The notes beneath the pieces are model-generated. The model was not told where the DNA came from. It did no database searches and saw only the letters and a program-made list of their open reading frames with translations. Position numbers and translations under genes: made by a program. Shown here in pieces: positions 1 through 5,141 of a stretch of 5,141 nucleotides of DNA. Within the stretch, counting starts at the first letter, position 1, and each line of letters opens with the position of its first letter. Origin of the DNA: Desulfobacterales bacterium (lineage in GTDB: Bacteria; Desulfobacterota; Desulfobacteria; Desulfobacterales; Desulfosalsimonadaceae); contig JAGYOT010000173.1 of the NCBI GenBank assembly GCA_018399455.1, positions 1-5,141 on the forward strand. The letters are read 5' to 3'.

Positions 1-2
1 TG

Positions 3-161
3 GATGATATGCGGCATTTGCACTATGTATTGACCCTCAGAAACAAGGATCGTAAACCGACCCGGCGACTGGAGACGCCCAGTAAGACCCAGGCTGAAGT
101 CCTATCAGCGTTCAGCCACCGGGTGGATGCCGGTGGGGTCTTACAGCCCGTGTCGGCGTAA
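3..161 (+). CDS. C-terminal end of an unidentified gene, possibly a transposase (5' end outside window)
   Basis: An open frame enters from the left edge and ends at TAA 159-161, giving the last 52 residues of a protein. The tail is very basic around the motif LRNKDRKPTRRLETPSKTQ, then AEVLSAF. A short basic tail of this kind suggests the end of a DDE-type transposase, but no catalytic residue lies in the visible part and I cannot name a family. Its base composition is richer in G+C than the rest of the window, and it overlaps the 3' end of the convergent kinase gene by 21 bases (141-161). Both facts fit an inserted element rather than a native neighbour. The coding stretch also contains a strong three-way-junction fold (82-144). 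It could instead be an ordinary hypothetical protein or a chance open frame; the upstream sequence is needed to decide. Confidence 0.4.
   Translation, partial: DDMRHLHYVLTLRNKDRKPTRRLETPSKTQAEVLSAFSHRVDAGGVLQPVSA
82..144. repeat. Nested inverted repeats forming a perfect three-way junction
   Basis: Three perfect stems nest within 63 bases. The outer stem pairs 82-90 (GTAAGACCC) with 136-144 (GGGTCTTAC), 9 bp. Inside it, 92-98 (GGCTGAA) pairs with 111-117 (TTCAGCC), 7 bp, and 118-122 (ACCGG) pairs with 130-134 (CCGGT), 5 bp. Only bases 91 and 135 are unpaired at the junction. The element lies within the 3' coding end of the possible transposase gene, and its 3' arm contains the kinase stop codon (141-143 on the minus strand). 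It has no T-tract after it, so it is not a classic terminator. Its role is unknown; a subterminal structure of a mobile element or a structured RNA are possibilities. Confidence 0.6.
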
Positions 162-1784
162 AGGCCCGCCAACCGACAATATGCGGCTTTTTTTGCCGCT
201 CATCTCCGAAACTCCTGTATTTATATGAGAGGATTCTCCCTCATTTTCTTCATCCAAAACCATTCTGATGGTTTCAGCCATCGTCTGCTTTACCACCGGC
301 TTCATAAGAAAAGCTCGAATACCAATGTGTTTAACTTTTTTCTTATCAACTTTCTCGCTATAGCCGGTGCAAATAATTATCGGTATATCCTTCCTTAATC
401 TTATCGCTTCTGCCGCGAATTCATTCCCTGTCATCTTTGGCATAGTCTGGTCGGTAATGATGAGATCGAATTTTTTCGGGCTGGCGGCAAACGCTTCCAA
501 TGCTTCCAGGCTGCTTGTTCGGGCCGTGACCTGATATCCCAGGTTTTCAAGTGTTTGTTTTAACATAAAAACAATCGGAGCTTCATCATCTACCAGCAGA
601 ATGTTTTCGTGACCATGAGGGATTGATTCTGTAGAAGCAGGCCGTGCCGCAGAGGCTTCGCTCTTTATGCGCGGAAAGTAAACTTGAAAGCATGAACCTT
701 TTCCGGGTTCGCTTTGAATCATTATGGCGCCCTGATAGTTTTTTACAATACCATGAGCCGTTGCCAGCCCCATCCCGGTTCCCTCTCCAAACGGTTTTGT
801 GGTAAAATAAGGATCAAATATTCGCTGACGTGTGTTCTCATCCATGCCTACTCCCGTATCTGTGACGCTTAACTTGACATACCGCCCTGGATCTAGCTTG
901 TGCAATGAAAGCCTTTCATCATTTTCTTCCAGCGTCTCCTCTTCCAAAATAAATGTGAGCTCTCCGCCCTGGTCTCTCATTGCATGATAGGCATTAGTGG
1001 CCAGGTTCATTATAATTCTATGGATATTGGTGGGATCGGCGAGAATCGGACCGCATTGTTTATCGATGTGTTCCGTAATCGAAATGGTGGTTGGGATAGA
1101 CGCCCTCAAAAGCTTTAATGCTTCTTTGAGAACTCTCTGTATATGCATCGGCATGCTTTCCTTTTCATGCTGCCGGCTAAAGGCAAGTATCTGCTTAACC
1201 AAATCCCTTGCTCTGCCTGCGGCATGCAGAACCTCTTTCAAGTTGCTGTGTAATCTTTCGTCTTTATTGACCTCATCAATGGCCATTTCAGTGTAGCCGA
1301 AAATAGGGGATAAAACGTTGTTGAAATCATGTGCAATCCCTCCGGCAAGTGTCCCCAGTGCCTCCAACTTCTGTGCTTGCCTGAGCTGAACTTCCAAATG
1401 ATAATTTTCCGCCTTTTTTCTTTTAAGCGACTCGGTCATATCATTGAAAGCCGAAGCCAGCCGGCCGATTTCGTCTTCTGTCGCAACTGGAACCGGCTCC
1501 GGGACTTCGCTTTCGCCGAGCGCCTTAATACCCTCGGCCAGGCGGTTCAACGGTGAAGTGATCCTCCTGATAATCAAAAACATAAGTAAAGATCCGACAA
1601 CCGCCGCCCACAATGTAATTAGAGTTGCAGTTACCAAAAAATCAAGAACCTGTTTGTTATAGACCTCCTTGCTGATACCGATTTGAATAAAACCAATGGC
1701 CCGCTGTGTCTTCGGAGAAGCCTCTCCTTCAAAAAAAAGGACTCTGAATTCGAATAGCGTTGCGCGGCAAAAACCGCTGACCAA
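141..1784 (-). CDS. Hybrid sensor histidine kinase, C-terminal piece of a frameshifted gene (TM2-HAMP-HisKA-HATPase-REC)
   Basis: This is the catalytic part of a membrane hybrid histidine kinase that autophosphorylates on His and passes the phosphate to its own receiver domain. In the 547-residue frame I see: a transmembrane segment at about 47-72; a HAMP linker at about 72-125 (ITSPL, then EIGRLASAFNDM); a HisKA domain with phospho-acceptor His152 in GIAHDFNN; the N-box NLATNAYHAM (260-269); the G1 box DTGVG (309-313); FDPYFTTK (323-330); and the G2 box GTGMGL (335-340). A receiver domain follows at about 394-510, with acidic pair D399/D400, phospho-acceptor Asp445, Thr473 and Lys495. All key residues are present. 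The frame opens at a TTG (1784) lying inside the sensor domain and lacks the first membrane segment, so this is not a natural start. It should be joined to 1631-2224. The final ~17 residues, after KKSRILSVGG, extend into possible mobile-element sequence and may not be the original C-terminus. No DNA-binding output domain is present. Confidence 0.9.
   Translation of the reverse strand: MVSGFCRATLFEFRVLFFEGEASPKTQRAIGFIQIGISKEVYNKQVLDFLVTATLITLWAAVVGSLLMFLIIRRITSPLNRLAEGIKALGESEVPEPVPVATEDEIGRLASAFNDMTESLKRKKAENYHLEVQLRQAQKLEALGTLAGGIAHDFNNVLSPIFGYTEMAIDEVNKDERLHSNLKEVLHAAGRARDLVKQILAFSRQHEKESMPMHIQRVLKEALKLLRASIPTTISITEHIDKQCGPILADPTNIHRIIMNLATNAYHAMRDQGGELTFILEEETLEENDERLSLHKLDPGRYVKLSVTDTGVGMDENTRQRIFDPYFTTKPFGEGTGMGLATAHGIVKNYQGAIMIQSEPGKGSCFQVYFPRIKSEASAARPASTESIPHGHENILLVDDEAPIVFMLKQTLENLGYQVTARTSSLEALEAFAASPKKFDLIITDQTMPKMTGNEFAAEAIRLRKDIPIIICTGYSEKVDKKKVKHIGIRAFLMKPVVKQTMAETIRMVLDEENEGESSHINTGVSEMSGKKSRILSVGGPLRRHGL
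183..199. repeat. Short GC hairpin with T7 loop (poor terminator candidate)
   Basis: GCGGC (183-187) and GCCGC (195-199) flank a loop of seven T, giving a 5-bp GC stem. It sits just past the end of the possible transposase gene but still inside the last codons of the kinase frame. Neither strand has a U-tract following the stem, so termination is doubtful. It may lie near a mobile-element boundary, but no partner repeat is visible in the window. Confidence 0.3.
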
Positions 1785-2224
1785 ACCTGCAGCACATCCG
1801 GTTCTGAGAAAAAAATTGTGCCGTCCGCCCCGCGCAACTTGTCCTGCAGTTCATCCGGAATTTGAGAATCAGGCAGCTCGGATTGGGCGTTTGGTTCTTT
1901 TAAAGAACTGCCCGCCGTATACAATCGTTCGCCGTCTCCGTTGAAGATGACTACATATTTCACTTTTTGCTGCTGGGCAATCCCATCAACGGGAGGCGCC
2001 AGGAGATCTGTGTTTTCGGAAAATATGCCAATTTTTGCGCTGTGGCCCAGAACCTGAGCAAGCAGCCGGCCCTGCTCAGCCAGCGATTTGTTTAAGGTTC
2101 GATTCTGATTATGCACAAAAAACACCGTAAGCGCGAAACAGGTCAGCAGCATCAATACAATTCCGATCAGAATAACCTTGAACCGGAAGCTTTTTTTAAA
2201 AAAACCAAAGAGATTTAATTTCAT
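1631..2224 (-). CDS. Hybrid sensor histidine kinase, N-terminal piece (membrane anchor and periplasmic sensor region) of the frameshifted gene
   Basis: This frame starts at ATG 2224 with a basic cytoplasmic tip (KKSFRFK) and a transmembrane segment at about residues 15-36. A periplasmic region from ~37 follows, with GRLLAQVLGHSAKIGIF and then KVKYVVIFNGDGERLY. The pattern resembles CHASE8-type periplasmic sensor domains of histidine kinases; I judge this by eye. Residues 1-164 are the genuine part. After FF at 163-164 the frame leaves the protein and runs about 33 unrelated residues to a stop at 1631. Rejoined to the other frame at the A8 tract, the product would be about 694 residues with the usual order TM, periplasmic sensor, TM, HAMP, kinase, receiver. 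It starts 11 bases after the stop of the binding-protein gene, with only a weak ribosome site (TAGG), so the two are probably one operon and perhaps translationally coupled. Confidence 0.85.
   Translation of the reverse strand: MKLNLFGFFKKSFRFKVILIGIVLMLLTCFALTVFFVHNQNRTLNKSLAEQGRLLAQVLGHSAKIGIFSENTDLLAPPVDGIAQQQKVKYVVIFNGDGERLYTAGSSLKEPNAQSELPDSQIPDELQDKLRGADGTIFFSEPDVLQVWSAVFAAQRYSNSESFFLKERLLRRHSGPLVLFKSVSARRSITNRFLIFW
1730..1738 (-). other. Frameshift site in the kinase gene at an eight-T tract (minus strand)
   Basis: On the minus strand the upstream frame reads TCC TTT TTT TTG AAG, while the downstream, domain-bearing frame reads CTT TTT TTT GAA GGA. One extra T would join them into SESFFFEGEASP, which continues smoothly from sensor to second membrane segment. 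The tract also spells T TTT TTG in the upstream frame, a sequence of the -1 slippery heptamer type, and a -1 shift there lands exactly in the kinase frame. Alternatives are a homopolymer error, a real deletion, or length switching. Confidence 0.75.
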
Positions 2225-2235
2225 TTGATGAAAAC

Positions 2236-3150
2236 CTATTTGATAATTAAGGCTCGCTCCAAAACATCTTGACTTAAATGAATGCCTAACTTCTTGGCTA
2301 TTTTCATGTTGATCGCTAAAATAGCTTTTTTAGCGTTTTGACAAGGCATCGAGGCTGCATCCGCGCCTGATAGAATTTTTTCCGCCATTCCTCCCGCCTG
2401 TCTTCCCATTTCAAAGGGGGCAACCCCGATAGATAACAATGCGCCCTTTTCCACATATTTTTTTGAAAAGGTCAGGATCGGTATTTTGGACTCGACCGAA
2501 AACATAAGCAAAAATTCGACCGTTTCCGGTGTGATAAGGGTCAAATCAGGCAGCATCCAGAACAAATCAACTTTTTCTTTCATTAACATAACCGAAGGAG
2601 GCACATTCTGGGCTCGAAACACTTCCTTTGCAACCACAGAAATGCCGTTTTCAGCGGCAGCCTGTTTGATATTCCAGACCATACCGCCGGTTTGTTCCGG
2701 ATCGTGCAAAAGCCCGATTGATGTTATCCGGGGAAGGGACTCCTTAAGCATCTTGACTTGACGGTCCGGGTTGACAATCATTTTGACCCCGGTTATTTGG
2801 CCTTGGCTGGAAAAATCGCCGGGTACAGCTCTGGCCATAACATGCACTATTGGTGTATTTTGAAGGTTTTTGGCGCGCGACAGCGCATCAATCCCAATGG
2901 CAAGCACCAGGACCGGTTCGGCTTCTCGAACAAGGGACAATGAATTCCGGGCTGGCAGATCAGACAGAATTATTCTTTGGATGTTGACATTTGGGTCCAA
3001 CGCTTCCTTGAACCCATTGAAAGCTTCATTGTATGGCGGGGCCTTGACGCTTTGGAGGGCAACAATCGTAGGGTCCGCTTCTGCTGGGCTGGTGATCAAA
3101 AAGATTGAAAACGTCAGCAGTATTATAGTCAACCTCGGCTTTTTCAGCAC
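2236..3150 (-). CDS. Periplasmic substrate-binding protein, ABC_sub_bind (PF04392) family
   Basis: This is a predicted exported ligand-binding protein of about 304 residues, near the usual length for the family. I chose GTG 3150 because it gives a clean signal peptide: a basic start MLKKPR, a hydrophobic core, and SPAEA with cleavage after residue 25. The frame stays open to a TTG at 3195, which would add 15 residues ahead of the signal. Family-like features in order are the N-terminal lobe with LVLAIGIDAL and PIVHVM, the hinge-region stretch GQITGV, IGLLHDPEQTGG, DLFWMLPDLTLITPET, PILTFSKKYVEKGALLSIG, and the C-terminal NMKIAKKLGIHLSQDVL typical of this family. The ligand is unknown; members have been linked to diverse small molecules. 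No permease or ATPase gene is adjacent in the window. It lies directly upstream of the kinase gene on the same strand with an 11-base gap, which suggests a sensory partner, though an importer encoded elsewhere is not excluded. Confidence 0.85.
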   Translation of the reverse strand: MLKKPRLTIILLTFSIFLITSPAEADPTIVALQSVKAPPYNEAFNGFKEALDPNVNIQRIILSDLPARNSLSLVREAEPVLVLAIGIDALSRAKNLQNTPIVHVMARAVPGDFSSQGQITGVKMIVNPDRQVKMLKESLPRITSIGLLHDPEQTGGMVWNIKQAAAENGISVVAKEVFRAQNVPPSVMLMKEKVDLFWMLPDLTLITPETVEFLLMFSVESKIPILTFSKKYVEKGALLSIGVAPFEMGRQAGGMAEKILSGADAASMPCQNAKKAILAINMKIAKKLGIHLSQDVLERALIIK

Positions 3151-3231
3151 GACATACCCGTGAAAGAAGATAGTTGCTAATGAAATACGATACAATGCAC
3201 TTACTCATAACTCGGCAAAATTCTCAAAATA

Positions 3232-3248
3232 CCGTTAATGCATAACGG
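3232..3248. promoter_or_regulatory. Inverted repeat CCGTTA-N5-TAACGG, candidate operator
   Basis: A perfect 6-bp dyad, CCGTTA (3232-3237) and TAACGG (3243-3248), surrounds the 5-base spacer ATGCA. It sits in the middle of the divergent intergenic region, where a dimeric regulator could control both genes. The arms share the word CGTTA with the larger inverted repeat nearer the receptor gene. Confidence 0.35.
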
Positions 3249-3276
3249 ATTTAAACGTCTATTTTAATACTTACTT

Positions 3277-3336
3277 TTAACGCTTGATTCTTATTAATGA
3301 GTAATGTTAGGTATTAATCTTTTTAACCAGCGTTAA
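3277..3336. repeat. Widely spaced inverted repeat TTAACGCT / AGCGTTAA flanking a tandem TATTAAT pair
   Basis: TTAACGCT (3277-3284) and its exact reverse complement AGCGTTAA (3329-3336) bracket 44 bases. Between them TATTAAT occurs twice, at 3292-3298 and 3312-3318, exactly 20 bases apart, or about two helical turns. The right arm ends 15 bases before the receptor start codon. Paired operators with looping, or a large mRNA stem-loop in the receptor leader, are possible readings. Confidence 0.35.
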
Positions 3337-3519
3337 CAGGGTCCTCTTTCAATGATCAACAAATTTTTTTTCATGCTGGACCGAAAAGGGCAAAGTAGCG
3401 TCCTTCCCATACAATTAATACGGCATTTCTTTTTTGTTCTCCTTAGCCTGTCTCTTATATACGGGACTTGTTACGCCCAGTCCGAAGAAGAGACCCGGTT
3501 TTTGCACATGTTTTTCGAG

Positions 3520-3522
3520 TAA
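3520..3522 (+). other. Premature in-frame TAA in the receptor gene
   Basis: The reading frame is RFLHMFFE, stop, KNIFESATRSP. Related receptors, as I recall them, have an acidic residue followed by Lys in this position before the ATR motif, so a Glu codon is the likely ancestor. An A7 run (3521-3527) begins inside the stop codon, but an indel there would break the downstream frame, so a substitution is favoured. Restart at ATG 3616 would lack a signal peptide. Confidence 0.8.
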
Positions 3523-4713
3523 AAAAATATTTTTGAATCCGCGACCCGAAGTCCTCAACCAATTTCCCAGGTTTCGGAAAATGTCACAACCATCACCGCT
3601 GCAGAAATACGGGATATGAACGCCCATACGGTGGCTGAGGCATTAAATCGCGTGCCGGGGCTTTTCGTGAATTTTAACCAGGGTATTGGAACTTTAGGCT
3701 CCACATCCATCCTTCAAAGCCAGGGTTCTGAAGATCGTCATGTGCTGGTTCTGGTTGATGGAATTGCCTTAAATACATTGAACGGAGGTGCAGCAGAAAC
3801 AAATGTTATCCCGGTTGGCATTATCGACCGGATTGAGATTGTCAAGGGGCCGGCCTCATCTTCTTGGGGTTCTTCTCTTGGCGGGGTTATCCACATTATT
3901 ACCAAAAGGCCTGGATATATAAAAGGTCCGGATGGCAGCGTACGGGCATCCTATGGTGAGCATGATGCACAGGATTACCGGGGCCAGGTTTCGGGTCGCA
4001 GGGACAGGCTTGGGTATTACCTGTTTGCCGGCCGACAGGCATCAAATGGGCCAAACGATTCAAGGGATTTTGAAAAAAGCAGTTTTTACTCCCAATTTTC
4101 CTATGCTGCCTCCAATAATGTCGATTTGAGTTTGAGCCTTGGTTACAGCAGGCCAGAAACCGGACTTGGAGATTATGTAACTATTGATCTATCCTCAGAA
4201 GGAGAAATGCCTGCCTTTTGGTGTACAGCCTTATTAGACGCCACGTTCACGAGGGAATTGAGTTTTAATTTTCGACTATTCAGATTCGAGCAGGAACCAA
4301 CCATTACCAATAGAGCCCTGGGCAGGGGATTGAGAGGGGCAAAGGGGGAACTCTTCCAGAAGAACGAATTTGATGAAGAAGTCACCGGCGCCAAAGCGAA
4401 GCTTATCTGGCAAAAGGGTATGCATACCACTGTTTTTGGTGTGGATTTCAGCCGGGGCGATCTTGATCAGACTATCGACTCCGGCCGGGTACTCCAAGCA
4501 ATGGGGGCGCCTGAGGAACTGCAAACAAGCCCGGATGTGGAAAAAACCGGAATTTACTTAAACGACACGATTACGCTTGACCGTTGGTCCATAACGCCGG
4601 GAATCAGGTATGATTACATCAGCACCACGGATTCGTTTATCAGCCCAAGCATCGGCGTAACTTACAAAGTGGACGTGAATACGATTTTAAGAGGATCGGT
4701 AGCCAGGGGATTT

Positions 4714-4747
4714 CCCCCCCCCCCGCTTTCCTGGACAGATGGGGGGG
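4714..4747 (+). repeat. C11 tract followed by G7 tract inside the receptor coding region
   Basis: Eleven C (4714-4724) encode the run PPPP together with the following G, and seven G (4741-4747) lie 16 bases further on. The present lengths keep the receptor frame open on both sides. The two tracts are complementary and could form a GC hairpin. Long C/G runs in outer-membrane receptor genes are well known as slippage-prone switches, for example in Neisseria hmbR; whether this one varies is not shown. Confidence 0.7.
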
Positions 4748-5141
4748 CCCTGTTTCTTGAACCCAATTCCTCTCTGGAAGAGGAGTCTGTTTGGTCATAC
4801 CAGGCAGGCGTGGAATCAGCGGCTTTAAAGTATCTATGGATCAGGGGAACTGTGTTTCGTCATGAGATCGACGATGTCTTTGGTCGGGAACCTGCCAGCG
4901 AAGATCCGCAAAATATGACCCAAGTATTTTTCAATAATGGTGACAGTCGGCGCCAGGGATTTGAAATTGAGGTTGAAACCCTACCTTTTTATAACACATC
5001 GGTTAAGGCCGGACTGTCCTATGTTAACCTGGACCCTGCAGATCAGCGGGGCGCTGAAGATATCTATAACTATAATGTCGGCCTTACTTATAACAATCCG
5101 GATATTCTGAGGTTAGAGCTTTTTGGGCATTATACCTGGTG

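Larger units (their letters stand above)
3151..3351. promoter_or_regulatory. AT-rich divergent intergenic region, probable shared promoter/operator region
   Basis: About 200 bases separate the divergent starts of the binding protein and the receptor. The stretch is clearly AT-rich compared with the genes and contains no credible gene. It must hold promoters for both directions. The only + strand -35-like element I note is TTGATT (3284-3289), with no good -10 at standard spacing, so I do not assign one. It contains several TAACG/CGTTA words in both orientations (3233-3237, 3243-3247, 3278-3282, 3332-3336) arranged as inverted repeats, which fits a regulator-binding region. I see no cobalamin or other riboswitch signature. 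Confidence 0.5.
3352..5141 (+). pseudogene. TonB-dependent outer-membrane receptor, interrupted by an in-frame stop and cut by the window edge
   Basis: The gene should encode an outer-membrane beta-barrel that imports a scarce ligand (metal chelate, cobalamin-like or similar) using TonB energy. ATG 3352 opens a signal peptide with hydrophobic core FFFVLLSLSLIYG and probable cleavage CYA|QSEE after residue 42. Codon 57 is TAA (3520-3522). The same frame then continues without another stop to the window end: ATRSPQPISQVSENVTTITA; the plug domain at ~64-185, with HVLVLVDGIALN (130-141) and IEIVKGPASSSWGSSLGG (161-178) followed by VIHIITK; then barrel strands through GFPPPPLSWTDGG and VWSYQAGVE. 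About 597 codons are visible, so the last barrel strands lie outside. Because both sides of the TAA are in one frame and both look native, a point change (for example GAA to TAA) or a base-call error is likelier than a false gene join. The ligand class cannot be fixed; the plug is BtuB/siderophore-receptor-like in general. Only a weak ribosome site (CAGGG) precedes the start. Confidence 0.85.

Noticed and set aside
183..199. Intrinsic terminator between the convergent genes
   Set aside because: The stem is only 5 bp, and the T-run is in the loop rather than after the stem on either strand.
1..200. Group II intron or integron attC site as the source of the folded element at 82-144
   Set aside because: No domain V-like hairpin is present and no paired attC core sites (GTTRRRY/RYYYAAC) flank the stems.
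997..1662. Several + strand open frames opposite the kinase gene
   Set aside because: They are antisense shadows of a strongly recognisable kinase core and show no protein-family features.
3026..3208. Short minus-strand ATG frame at the upstream end of the binding-protein gene
   Set aside because: It overlaps the signal-peptide region of the binding protein in another frame and has no signal peptide or domain pattern; a shadow frame.
3151..3351. Cobalamin or other riboswitch upstream of the TonB receptor
   Set aside because: The leader is short and AT-rich and shows no conserved B12-box or other aptamer core that I can recognise.
3352..3522. A separate small secreted peptide of 56 residues ending at the TAA
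   Set aside because: The same frame continues directly into a TonB receptor plug and the signal peptide is what that receptor needs, so a broken receptor is the simpler reading.
4173..4524. Minus-strand open frames opposite the receptor gene
   Set aside because: The + strand frame here is a continuous TonB receptor barrel; the antisense frames lack ribosome sites and recognisable motifs.

Overview
The window reads like a Desulfobacterota-type (sulfate-reducer-like) Gram-negative genome. This is an inference from protein style only: a hybrid histidine kinase with a GIAHDFNN H-box, an ABC_sub_bind periplasmic protein, and a TonB-dependent receptor whose residues around the start of the plug resemble receptors I associate with that group. 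Base composition is moderate in the genes, AT-rich in the one intergenic region, and visibly more GC-rich in the first ~170 bases.

Layout. Bases 3-161 (+) are the 3' end of a gene entering from the left, perhaps a transposase. They overlap tail-to-tail with the end of a minus-strand hybrid histidine kinase gene. That kinase gene (2224 down to 141) is split into two reading frames at a run of eight A (1731-1738). The upstream piece carries the membrane anchor and periplasmic sensor region. The downstream piece carries the second membrane segment, HAMP, kinase core and a receiver domain. Eleven bases upstream of the kinase start, on the same strand, a periplasmic substrate-binding protein of the ABC_sub_bind family ends (3150 to 2236). 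About 200 AT-rich bases follow with several inverted repeats. A TonB-dependent outer-membrane receptor then runs divergently on the + strand from 3352 off the right edge. It has an in-frame TAA between its signal peptide and its plug domain, and a C11 tract inside its barrel.

How they may work together (inference). The binding protein and membrane kinase are probably co-transcribed, with no ABC permease or ATPase between them, so the binding protein may serve sensing rather than transport. The divergent receptor could be the outer-membrane port for the same ligand, with expression controlled from the shared intergenic region. No ligand can be named from sequence.

The locus carries two apparent lesions, a kinase frameshift and a receptor nonsense codon, and a possible mobile-element remnant abuts the kinase 3' end. 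It is either decaying, or subject to homopolymer-mediated switching, or affected by sequence errors. Raw reads would decide. I see no tRNA, rRNA, CRISPR array, riboswitch or convincing intrinsic terminator.
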